This document shows positions 52,994 through 61,408 of a stretch of 64,000 bases of DNA, in pieces. The number at the start of each line of letters is the position of its first letter. The first letter of the stretch is position 1. The DNA is from Convivina intestini. GTDB taxonomy: Bacteria > Bacillota > Bacilli > Lactobacillales > Lactobacillaceae. The translations under genes and the position numbers were made by a program. Under the pieces are notes generated by a model. It was not told the origin of the DNA. It saw only the letters and a program-made list of their open reading frames with translations, and searched no databases. The stretch lies in contig NZ_QEKT01000001.1 of assembly GCF_003096575.1 (NCBI RefSeq), forward strand, positions 130,102 through 194,101, given 5' to 3'.

Positions 52994-54236
52994 TTAAGTA
53001 AGATTTAGTTCCCTAATTGCTTTCGCAATTTTTTCGCTAAAAATTGGAGGCACGGCGTTGCCGATTTGAATAAATGCAGCGGTTCGAGAATTTTCAAAAT
53101 AGAAATCGTCACTGAAACCTTGAATTCGTGCAGCTTCACGCAATGTAATTGAACGATTTTGGTCAATATCCGGATGAATATAATGATGTCCATCCTTCGC
53201 TATATGTGCAACTATGGTATGTGAAGGACGATTATAATCTAACGCCTTATAACGGTCTAAAAATTTATCTTGATGTTTGTGTGTTTTCAATCGTTCTGAT
53301 AGCTCATTGTATTTCATATTATGGCCTTCGTGCTTTGACTTAACCACTTCCTTATAAATTTTTAGATCGTTTATATTATTTGCTCGTGCGATATTTTGGG
53401 TCAGAGGTGTTCTAGAATCCAAACGATAATGTAAAGCAACATATTCAGTCGGTTTTTTATTGTATACATTATTTTGTGAGCCTGCCTTAACGAATGGTAA
53501 ATCACTTAATGCTTTTTCAAGACTAACTTCGGGTTCTTGAAATGATTCCAAAGTTGAAAAAAAGATTCAATGAGAGATTCGTGTCCTAAAGGGACCCCAA
53601 ATATGATTATGCGTTCTCTCGACTGTGGAACGCCATAATTCTTAGTATTTTCAATACGGTATCCTAAAGAATAACCGGCTTCATTAAATTCTTTAATTAT
53701 TTTAGCTAAAAGTGGTTCCCCATCAGCGTCTTTAAAACTTAGTAACCCTTTAACATTTTCGAATACAAAAAAATCTGGGGAGTAGCGCTCTAAAAAGTCA
53801 ATATAGTAACGATACAAATAAATTCTGCCATCCGTTGCTTTTTTATGTGCATTCTGTGCACGCCCAATAGTGCTGAAAGCTTGACATGGTGGACCACCAA
53901 TAACACCACGAACTTGTTCTTTACCGAGTAATACATCAAATTTATTTAAAATTGTTTGAATCGTCTCATCATTAATTTCTGCATTTATAGAACGATGTAA
54001 AACTTCTTGCGGCACGTAAGATAATAGCTGTATTTTAGTGATTTCTTGGTTTAAAAATTTATAGTACAAGTCTAGATTATTATTTTTTTCAGCCAATGAT
54101 ATGCATCACGCAATTTTAAAGTTTGGATGGCAGCTTTTTCTTTTTCCACATGACCTATAATATCAAAATCAGACCTAAACCCTTCCGTTAGTCCGCCAGC
54201 TCCAGAAAACAGGTCAATAATTTTTTTCTTAACCAT
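52994..54236 (-). pseudogene. dcm: C5-cytosine DNA methyltransferase with two frameshifts
   Basis: Three frame segments together give a complete methyltransferase of about 410 residues. The first (from ATG 54236) has the SAM motif IIDLFSGAGGLTEGF; the second has GGPPCQAFSTIG with the catalytic Cys, FFVFENVKGLLSF and NYGVPQSRERIIIFG; the third has ITLREAARIQGF and IGNAVPPIFSEKIAKAI. The frame breaks lie near 54095 (an A-rich stretch) and in a T run near 53560. No active enzyme is expected from this sequence. Its partner may have been the adjacent nuclease-domain protein. Confidence 0.85.
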
Positions 54237-54294
54237 ATTAAGAATCGTCTCCCTATAAAGATAATAGACTATTATTCTCTTTTAAATGAATGTA

Positions 54295-54988
54295 TTAATC
54301 ACTGATTATTTCAAAAGATTTCATCAAATACTCATTAACTTCATCCCAAATTGCTTTAAGTTGCTCAAATTTTGGCCAATTATCCGAACTATGCATTAAT
54401 AAATTTAGATTTTCTATCATTTTAATTTGATCAATCCTAGTCATCGCATTTGCAACCGAGTCAGTACTTTCTAGTTTGTCATTGTCAGATAGAATTGTGA
54501 GCATTTTCTTGTACTTTTTTTATACTTTTCGTTAGAAATTTGTTTTTCATTCTCATTTGATGATTTTTTTTAAATCCATAACGTTGTTGCGGTAGATTCG
54601 ATTAACGCACGAAGTAGAAGTCCTTGAGTTAAAATAAATCTATCGTCATCTTTTTCAGCTGAAGCTAAATCCATTTCATCACGTAATCTACGTAATTTTG
54701 AACCAACAGAATCGGGTACACTAAAATTGTTAGGTATCAATTCTTTATAAACGCTATGATTAGCTTGATAAGTATGTGTTAATTTTGCACGTTCTTCAAT
54801 TAATTTTTTTTTAGTTTTAGAAGAAATATTATTATCCTCGGATTCTAATGCTTTGGCAAATTCTTGAATACTTTTTTATCTGCCGGTGTCGCATTTGTAG
54901 AGTTTAATACTTCTTTAGCAGCGTTTACTTCATTCATTTCTTTTTTTGCTTTTTCTGCTTTTTTACCTGCTCTTTGTTTACGCCACAT
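54295..54988 (-). pseudogene. Unknown gene decayed by several frameshifts
   Basis: On the minus strand, coding-like segments follow one another in different frames: MWRKQRAGKKAEKAKKEMNE and onward to ATPADKK; then IQEFAKALESEDNNIS through SVGSKLRRLRDEMDLASAEK to LLLRALIESTATTL; then SSNENEKQISNEKYKK; then MLTILSDNDKLESTDSV to FEIISD. Breaks fall in A/T runs near 54875, 54565 and 54510. I do not recognise the protein. It lies upstream of dcm on the same strand, so it probably belonged to the same system. Confidence 0.5.
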
Positions 54989-54995
54989 TCCTTGA

Positions 54996-55460
54996 ATGGA
55001 AAGAATTGCCGGCGGTCTCATGGGCGGTGTTCCCGAAGAATTATTTTGCCGAGGTGTTTTGCTAGGGGCATTTTTAACCTATGTTATCAAATACGATTAT
55101 ACTTACAAAAAATTAATCTTATCGATTGTAAGCTCCAGTGCTATTTTTGGCCTCCTGCATTTCACTAACCTAACCCATGCTCCTTTTCCTCTCACAGTTA
55201 TGCAAGTCATTATTTCAATTTTGGGTGGCCTTACTTTTGCCTTTATTTACGTACAAACTGGTAGCATTTGGTATGCCGTTGCCGTTCATTTTACGAATAA
55301 TTTTCTAAGAGCTCCTAATACAGGCATTGATTCATCAATACAAACCGCTGCCCTAGCAATTTTTGGTTATTTCACAATATTAGTAGTGGTATATTTTCTC
55401 TGGTATGATCGTAAACATACACCACAATTAGTGAAAAACATTAAGCAGTCATTGAATTAA
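54996..55460 (+). pseudogene. CPBP-family intramembrane protease, 5'-truncated
   Basis: A 154-residue remnant of a CPBP (CAAX/bacteriocin-processing-like) intramembrane endopeptidase. Motif 1 EELFCRGVLLGAF, motif 2 FGLLHF and motif 3 HFTNNF are intact, but the family is normally about 200-250 residues with several helices before motif 1, and these are missing. The open frame begins at the edge of the decayed AT-rich island, with no ribosome site, so the 5' part was probably lost or displaced. Such proteins often give bacteriocin self-immunity. Confidence 0.75.
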
Positions 55461-55479
55461 ACATTCTATTGTTTTAAGC

Positions 55480-55515
55480 AAAAGGGACCGAAAATATATT
55501 CGGTCCCTTTTATTT
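55480..55515 (+). terminator. Terminator after the CPBP gene
   Basis: Stem AAAGGGACCGAA / TTCGGTCCCTTT followed by a T-rich stretch. Confidence 0.85.
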
Positions 55516-55557
55516 CTAACCAACAAATTGAATACACCACTTACTTGATTATAGTGG

Positions 55558-57096
55558 TCAAGATTGTATTTTAAAATGTTTCTTTGTTTTTAAAACCAAA
55601 TCGGGATGTTGCTGCAAATAGTTTTGAATTAACCTTGTTAGTGGAATTTTTCCACGATGAAGGACCTTTCCCTGAGCAAAAATAGGATTGCCTGCGCCAG
55701 TAGCCCGATAGTTATTTATTGCCACAGAGTATGTTTTACTAGGATTAAAGGGCAGCCCTCGGATGCTGTTAACAGTTACACGCTCCCCTAAAGAATGATT
55801 TAGATGAAATTCATAATTCAAACCAGCCCAAAGATCGTAATTATAATCTTCTTGCTTAGGAAAATGATAGCGGTCACTAACTTTTATTTCCCCGTTTTCT
55901 AAGGTAAAATAACCAGCATTTACTTCAAGGGCTTCTTTAATCTGTTTACCTGTCATAGCGACGGTTACCAGGGTGTTGGGAAAGGGATAGTTGGCTAACA
56001 GTTGGCGACGGGTAACAATTTTATGGAATCCAGGCATTTCATCGTTAAAAAGCGCAGTTGCAGCAAGGTCAGCACCAGTTGCAGCAAGTTGTACCTGGTT
56101 AATTAAATCCACAAAAGGGTGTCCGGTTCTACGAACTTGGGCGACATCAGTCAAAACTATATCAGTAGCTAATTGTCCAATTGGTTGATCTAGCCAATTA
56201 TCTAGCTCAGTTCGTATGTGGGTCAGTTTTTTACTAAGTTGAGCGTTGGCTGGCCAATTGGCTGTTTTAATTAAGCGCGATTGGGCTGGTTCAATATGAC
56301 CTAAATCAAGCGTTAACTGGCCAATGGCTTCTGCTCGATAGCCCGGTTGGCTAATGGGAATTTGCTGGTATGTATTGGCTATTAATCGATGTTGATGCCC
56401 GGTTATGATGGCCGAAACACCAGAAATATTTAGTAATTCATTGCCTTGATTTTCTCCGGTCTCTTCCTCTAATATCTGATTATTTACTAAATCTCGGCTG
56501 AACCCACCGTGATAAGCCAGTACAATTTCGTCGACCTGTGATGCTAGCTCGGTTACAAGCCGTCTGGCAATTAAAACTGGATCAGCGAAATGAAGGTTAG
56601 TAATGTTTTCTGGTTTTTCCCAACGCGGAATCGCTTTAGTAGTTAAACCAATGATGGCCACTCGATAACCCTTTTTTTCAAAAATTTTAAATGGCTGGCC
56701 AATAAACGGCTGCCCAGTTGTACTGTCTAATATATTAGCATTTAGCAGTGTTTTATCATTTTTAAAAATATTAGTTAAGTAATCACGGCCATAGTTAAAC
56801 TCGTGGTTCCCTAATACACGTACATCATATCCAATTGCTTTTGGAATTGTTTCAAACAAATTGGCTTGGTCTGTTGCACATTCAGCGATATACGTCGTTA
56901 AGGGAGATCCTTGAATAAAGTCCCCATTTTCAATTTTTAAGACCCAGTCTCCTTGAGCTTGGGCTAGACTGTCCACTACCGCCATAGCTGAAGCTGCGCG
57001 CAAAAGGCCATCGGAACGAATTTGTCCCTTTTTAATAAAATCATCGTCCCACCAAAAACCATGGGTATCTGACGTCGATAACAGTTGTAATTTCAT
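55558..57096 (-). CDS. 5'-nucleotidase / 2',3'-cyclic phosphodiesterase family protein
   Basis: A 512-residue metallophosphoesterase. The N-terminal catalytic domain has STSDTHGFWWDDDF, NGDFIQGSP, VLGNHEFNYG near residue 95 and ITGHQHRLIA near residue 245; the C-terminal 5'-nucleotidase domain follows (residues 310-510, LITR-like, with YNYDLWAGLNYEF). No signal peptide is visible, so it appears cytosolic, unlike secreted UshA. ATG 57096 has a GGAG site. It is the last gene after a PhnDCEE-type transporter, suggesting that an imported phosphorylated nucleoside or phosphoester is dephosphorylated inside. Confidence 0.85.
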   Translation of the reverse strand: MKLQLLSTSDTHGFWWDDDFIKKGQIRSDGLLRAASAMAVVDSLAQAQGDWVLKIENGDFIQGSPLTTYIAECATDQANLFETIPKAIGYDVRVLGNHEFNYGRDYLTNIFKNDKTLLNANILDSTTGQPFIGQPFKIFEKKGYRVAIIGLTTKAIPRWEKPENITNLHFADPVLIARRLVTELASQVDEIVLAYHGGFSRDLVNNQILEEETGENQGNELLNISGVSAIITGHQHRLIANTYQQIPISQPGYRAEAIGQLTLDLGHIEPAQSRLIKTANWPANAQLSKKLTHIRTELDNWLDQPIGQLATDIVLTDVAQVRRTGHPFVDLINQVQLAATGADLAATALFNDEMPGFHKIVTRRQLLANYPFPNTLVTVAMTGKQIKEALEVNAGYFTLENGEIKVSDRYHFPKQEDYNYDLWAGLNYEFHLNHSLGERVTVNSIRGLPFNPSKTYSVAINNYRATGAGNPIFAQGKVLHRGKIPLTRLIQNYLQQHPDLVLKTKKHFKIQS

Positions 57097-57145
57097 CTGC
57101 GTCTCCAATCAAAAAGTAGAGCATATTTTTTACACCTACGCTTTA

Positions 57146-57940
57146 TTACTTCAATAAGTTTTGCCGAATAGCACCGGATACCCAATCAATAACTGTAACC
57201 ATCACAATAATACCAATTAAAATAATACCAACACGCGACCACCAACGAGTAGAAAGGGCGAAAATCAAAGGAGCCCCAACCCCACCAGCACCGACAATTC
57301 CCAAAATGGAGGCTGACCGAACAGCGATTTCAAAGCGATACAAGGTATAGTTGATAAATTCAGGAACCATTGCTGGTAAGGTTGCCCAGTTCAATGTATC
57401 TATACGACTACCCCCAGCTGCAATAACTGCCTCTTCGGGCCCACGATTTAAGTTTTCGATTCCTTCCGAAAATAGTTTACCCATCATACCAATCGAATGA
57501 ACTCCCATAGCTAAAACCCCAGCAAAAGCACCTGGCCCAACTGCTTTAATAAACATAATGGCCAAAACTAGTTCTGGAAATACTCGAATAATAGTTAGAA
57601 TTAACTTCCCAGTAGTTGAACGAAGCGAAAAACCTTTGGTGACTTTGGCTGCCCAAAAAGCAAATGGAACAGCAATAATGGCCGATACAATCGTTCCTAA
57701 AAAGGCAATGGCCAAGGTTTCCAATAAGGCTGAGGTTAAATCTTCACCATGCCCACTATAAACAAAAGACCAATCTGGATGGCATAATCCAGACAGGATG
57801 GCGCCTAAAATTTGACCAGCTGAATCCTTAATTCCTGTAAATTGAATTCCTGAGAAAGCCCAGGCAATAATCACCATGGCCAGTGTTACCACTAAATAAG
57901 GCCGAATATGCTGATATAAAGAACGTTTTCTAGTAATCAC
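57146..57940 (-). CDS. phnE: PhnE-type ABC permease, second copy
   Basis: A 264-residue membrane permease with about six helices. The conserved EAA-like loop is GPEEAVIAAGGSRIDTLNWATLPAMVPEF near residue 165, and GIVGAGGVGAPL lies near residue 215. GTG start at 57940 overlaps the first permease's TGA. It pairs with the other PhnE-type permease in a PhnD-PhnC-PhnE-PhnE transporter. No C-P lyase genes are present, so the substrate is probably not a phosphonate used as a phosphorus source. Confidence 0.88.
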   Translation of the reverse strand: MITRKRSLYQHIRPYLVVTLAMVIIAWAFSGIQFTGIKDSAGQILGAILSGLCHPDWSFVYSGHGEDLTSALLETLAIAFLGTIVSAIIAVPFAFWAAKVTKGFSLRSTTGKLILTIIRVFPELVLAIMFIKAVGPGAFAGVLAMGVHSIGMMGKLFSEGIENLNRGPEEAVIAAGGSRIDTLNWATLPAMVPEFINYTLYRFEIAVRSASILGIVGAGGVGAPLIFALSTRWWSRVGIILIGIIVMVTVIDWVSGAIRQNLLK

Positions 57941-58719
57941 GATAAGGCCTCCCGGGTTTTATTAGATAGAACATCGACCAATATAACTACTACCAAAATA
58001 CCTAAGATGACTACGGCAGTTCGATCATAACGGAAAGTTTCCAGGGTTGTGTTCAAATACAAACCAATTCCACCAGCTCCTAGATAACCCAGTACGGCTG
58101 AAGAACGCACGTTAATTTCTAAGGTATATAGGACAAAAGATAAATATTGGTTTAAAACCTGGGGTATCACGGCAAAAACAACGATTTGGGTGTGATTACC
58201 ACCAGCAGCCCTCATAGCTTCGATAGGTCCCTGGTCAATCGTCTCAATGGCTTCATATAATAATTTAAACATCATCCCAAACGAAAAGACGGACAAAGCA
58301 CCTACTCCAGATAAAACACCAATTCCAACAACGGCAACAAACAGCGCCGCTAAAAGCATTTCTGGAATTGAACGAATCAAGTTCATGATAAAACGAACCG
58401 TAAAACGAACAAAAGGGTTACGCACAATATTTTTTGCCGCCAGTAGCGCAACTGGAATGGCAATCAAGCCGCCAATTACTGTTCCAACAATAGCCATTTG
58501 AACAGTTTGTAAGAGCGGGGTGATGATGCTGGGTAAAAAGGACCAATCTGGATGGGCCATTTTAACGAAAAGATCAAAGAACTGCTCAGAAGAAAAATCT
58601 TGTCCTACTTCAGTTATTCGTGCAGATAAAATTAAGGCAAAGTTAAGCAAGAGAAAAATAATATAGCCTTTAACATGCCATTCCTTGATAAAAGGACGTT
58701 TAGGGATTGTTTGGTTCAT
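57937..58719 (-). CDS. phnE: PhnE-type ABC permease, first copy
   Basis: A 260-residue permease with about six helices. The loop QGPIEAMRAAGGNHTQIVVFAVIPQVLNQYLSF and GYLGAGGIGLYL are the PhnE/ModB-type patterns. ATG 58719 is chosen because GGGGAGG lies about 8 bases upstream; the frame continues further into phnC. It overlaps the ATPase gene by about 20 bases, indicating coupled translation. Confidence 0.88.
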   Translation of the reverse strand: MNQTIPKRPFIKEWHVKGYIIFLLLNFALILSARITEVGQDFSSEQFFDLFVKMAHPDWSFLPSIITPLLQTVQMAIVGTVIGGLIAIPVALLAAKNIVRNPFVRFTVRFIMNLIRSIPEMLLAALFVAVVGIGVLSGVGALSVFSFGMMFKLLYEAIETIDQGPIEAMRAAGGNHTQIVVFAVIPQVLNQYLSFVLYTLEINVRSSAVLGYLGAGGIGLYLNTTLETFRYDRTAVVILGILVVVILVDVLSNKTREALS

Positions 58720-59503
58720 CATCTGCCTCCCCATTGTCGCTAAGGTCCCCGGCTTCACGATAAATTTCCTTAAAATCACGTTTATCCACATCTTCAATGA
58801 ATTTATCGTAAACGATTCGACCGTTTTTCAAACCCACGATACGGCTAGCATATTTTAAAGCTAAGCCAATAGAATGAACATTTAGGACAATCGTTATCCC
58901 ATCTTCTTCGTTGAGACGTTTCAAATCATTCATTACCAGCTTTGTTGTTTTAGGATCTAAACCAGATACGGGTTCGTCAGCTAAGATGACCGACGGCTCT
59001 TGCATCATTGCCCGAGCAATACCAACTCGTTGTTGCTGTCCACCAGAAAGATCTTTGGCTTTTACATAATATTTGTCTAACAGGTTAACTCGCTTTAAAT
59101 TAGCCACGGCCATTGCCTTGTCTTCTTTAGTAAAAATTCCAAAAGCTGACTTCCAGGCAGGATAATACCCCACCCGTCCAGACATAACATTACGATATAC
59201 GGATGATGTTTTCACTAAATTATAATTTTGAAAAATCATCGCCACTGAACGGCGTAATTTATGTAATTTATTTCCTGAAGCGTTCGTGATATCTTCACCG
59301 TTAATTAAAATTGTTCCAGTACTAACATCATGCAAACGATTAATGGCACGCAGTAAAGTGGATTTACCAGATCCGGAAAGGCCAACAATCATAACAAATT
59401 CCCCGTGATTAAATGTCAAGTTAATATCTTCCAAGCCAACCGTGCCATTTGAATAAATTTTTGAGACATCAGATAAGATGATGTTACCCTTGTTTGTAGT
59501 CAT
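58700..59503 (-). CDS. phnC: PhnC-type ABC transporter ATPase
   Basis: A 267-residue ATPase. Walker A is VGLSGSGKSTLLRAINRL near residue 42, the ABC signature LSGGQQQRVGIARA near residue 150, and Walker B VILADEPVSGLDP near residue 170. MIFQNYNLV near residue 90 is the Q-loop. This is the typical PhnC length and pattern. It follows phnD by 39 bases and powers the two PhnE permeases. Confidence 0.94.
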   Translation of the reverse strand: MTTNKGNIILSDVSKIYSNGTVGLEDINLTFNHGEFVMIVGLSGSGKSTLLRAINRLHDVSTGTILINGEDITNASGNKLHKLRRSVAMIFQNYNLVKTSSVYRNVMSGRVGYYPAWKSAFGIFTKEDKAMAVANLKRVNLLDKYYVKAKDLSGGQQQRVGIARAMMQEPSVILADEPVSGLDPKTTKLVMNDLKRLNEEDGITIVLNVHSIGLALKYASRIVGLKNGRIVYDKFIEDVDKRDFKEIYREAGDLSDNGEADDEPNNP

Positions 59504-59542
59504 ATATTCCTCTTAGTCCTACTCTTTCTGGTACTAGTGTCA

Positions 59543-60487
59543 TTAACGAATCCGTTCCATTAATTTGTTGTGACTGCGAACCGTGTCAAAATTACTATCG
59601 TTGGAATCGGCAACTCCTTGCCATGCATAGACGTCATGTAGAACTTTCTTTCCGTCCGGTGTCGTGGCAATTTCCTTCATGGCCTGTTTAATTTTATGAG
59701 AATCCGATGCTGTAATGTCCTTTCGAAGAGTCACCGTATCATTTGGAATAGCAGAAGTCGTATACAAAATGCGGGTTTTATCAAATACATCTGGACGATC
59801 CTTTTTCAAAACATTACGGGCATCTCCGAAAATGAAGGTCGCATCCGTGTCTCCCTTTAAGACCGCCAATACCCCTTGATCATGCCCTTTAACTTGTACC
59901 AATGTTGATTCTTTGGTGATATTAATGCCTTTTTGATTCAATTCAACAGCTGGAAAAACGTAACCGGCAGTCGAAGTTGGCCCCTGGACGGCAATTTTCT
60001 TCCCTTTTAAATCTTTGGCAGTCTTAATATTGGAATCCTTACCCACAATGACTATTGCATGATACCGATCCGTCAATTTTCCAGTCGAATCACCAGTATT
60101 ATCATCTTTGATACCAAAGCGAGTTGACTGTAAAATTACATTAGCCCCATATTCTCGATGGGCTGTTACATAGGCATCTGGTGATAGAAAGCCCATGTCA
60201 ACTTTTTTAGAACCCATAGCTTCAATGACTGAATTCGTATCGGTTGAAAGGGAAACATGAACCGGAATACCGAGTTGCTGGCTAAGTAATTGTTCCAGCG
60301 GCTTTGCCTTAGCTAACAAAGTCTCTGACTGAATGGATGGAACAAATTGAATATTAAGCTCTTTTAAATCCATCCCGTTATGCGCATGGTTATTCGCTGA
60401 ATTTGATTTACCATCACTGGCGGTGAGGGTGAAAAAGACGGTCATGGCAATGATGTAGATAATCAATCCAACAAGGAATTTTTTCAT
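59543..60487 (-). CDS. phnD: PhnD-type phosph(on)ate-binding protein
   Basis: A 314-residue solute-binding protein. LNIQFVPSIQSETLLAKAKPL near residue 58 and GFLSPDAYVTAHR near residue 105 and FIFGDARNVLK near residue 230 match PhnD/PtxB-like proteins. The N-terminus (KKFLVGLIIYIIAMTVFFTLTAS) is a hydrophobic anchor but has no Cys, so it is not a lipoprotein and is presumably held by an uncleaved helix. ATG 60487 has a GGAGAAGG site. Binding specificity (phosphite, phosphonate, phosphate ester) cannot be read. Confidence 0.88.
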   Translation of the reverse strand: MKKFLVGLIIYIIAMTVFFTLTASDGKSNSANNHAHNGMDLKELNIQFVPSIQSETLLAKAKPLEQLLSQQLGIPVHVSLSTDTNSVIEAMGSKKVDMGFLSPDAYVTAHREYGANVILQSTRFGIKDDNTGDSTGKLTDRYHAIVIVGKDSNIKTAKDLKGKKIAVQGPTSTAGYVFPAVELNQKGINITKESTLVQVKGHDQGVLAVLKGDTDATFIFGDARNVLKKDRPDVFDKTRILYTTSAIPNDTVTLRKDITASDSHKIKQAMKEIATTPDGKKVLHDVYAWQGVADSNDSNFDTVRSHNKLMERIR

Positions 60488-60621
60488 TGTTCTCCTTCTC
60501 CTGATAGGGCTAACCATACGCGTGAAAACATATGATTTAAACATTTTAGATTTTTAACACTATAATAGTATCGCCTATTTTTTGATAACATTCAATTGTT
60601 CTTTTACAGAAAAAAGCAAAT

Positions 60622-60674
60622 AAACACGAACATTTATCATAAAATTTAATTATATATATAAATATACGAACATT
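60622..60674 (+). promoter_or_regulatory. Two PurBox-like sites upstream of phnD
   Basis: AAACACGAACATT (60622-60634) and ATATACGAACATT (60662-60674), 40 bases apart, match AWWWCCGAACWWT at 11 and 12 of 13 positions. They lie 135-187 bases upstream of phnD on the opposite strand to the gene. The rest of 60488-60735 is AT-rich leader with no gene that I can see. Confidence 0.4.
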
Positions 60675-60735
60675 GTAACAAAAATATTATTTATTAGTTT
60701 TTAAATTACAACACCGTCTTTCGTTTTTAATAAAT

Positions 60736-60765
60736 AAAAAACCTACTCTCTTTGAGTAGGTTTAC
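60736..60765 (-). terminator. Terminator after the YagU-like gene
   Basis: Stem AAACCTACTC / GAGTAGGTTT followed by Ts on the minus strand. Confidence 0.85.
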
Positions 60766-60791
60766 TAAAATACTAATTTGTCCTTGCTTCT

Positions 60792-61331
60792 TTAAATATT
60801 TACCAAATGACCCTTCTTGTCTTTGGCAATTAAATAATAAACTGTAGCCGCAATCGACCAGGCCCACACAATATGTCCAAAGAACTCTGAAAAGTGTTCA
60901 TCAAATGGTTGATTCCATGGGGCTGGGACTGTTCCAAAAGCCGGCATCAAAACAACATGCCACACAATCCATAAAACAATACCATAAGCAGCACCCTGCC
61001 ATAAGCCAACACTAGGCCAATACTGAGATACAAAGACATATAAAATTGAAAAAGCAATGGCGAAAGAAAAATGCAAAATCAATGTGAACCAAAATACCTT
61101 TTGATCTTGTGAGAAGTAAACATATGATTCAACTAATTTCTTGGGAATCCCCATTTGCATGGCCATATGTTGCGGTGGATTAATTAAATTACGGGCAATG
61201 GTACGTGGTGGAAAGATAGCTTCCCACCCAATTTTTACCATCCCAGAAATCATTCCAGCGATTAGACCGAACCAAACACTTTTAACGATAATTTCTTTTA
61301 AGTTAGCTTGTGGCTTAGTTAAAGAAAACAT
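60792..61331 (-). CDS. YagU-family (DUF1440) membrane protein
   Basis: A 179-residue protein with about four hydrophobic segments. The YagU pattern GLIAGMISGMVKIGWEAIFPPRT near residue 20, with NPPQHMA and the C-terminal HVVLMPAFGTVPAPW and HFSEFFGHIVWAW, is clear. YagU is an inner-membrane protein linked to acid resistance in E. coli; the mechanism is unknown. Transcribed alone, upstream of the phn promoter region on the same strand. Confidence 0.85.
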   Translation of the reverse strand: MFSLTKPQANLKEIIVKSVWFGLIAGMISGMVKIGWEAIFPPRTIARNLINPPQHMAMQMGIPKKLVESYVYFSQDQKVFWFTLILHFSFAIAFSILYVFVSQYWPSVGLWQGAAYGIVLWIVWHVVLMPAFGTVPAPWNQPFDEHFSEFFGHIVWAWSIAATVYYLIAKDKKGHLVNI

Positions 61332-61408
61332 AACAATCTCCTGTAATGTGAATTTTTGTACAATAAAGAGTATAGTCTTTTATTCCTGAATAATCAATAA
61401 ATATTAAA

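Noticed and set aside
51430-54995. Insertion sequence or prophage as the source of the AT-rich block
   Set aside because: No transposase, integrase, terminal inverted repeats or structural phage genes can be seen; only defence-type remnants.
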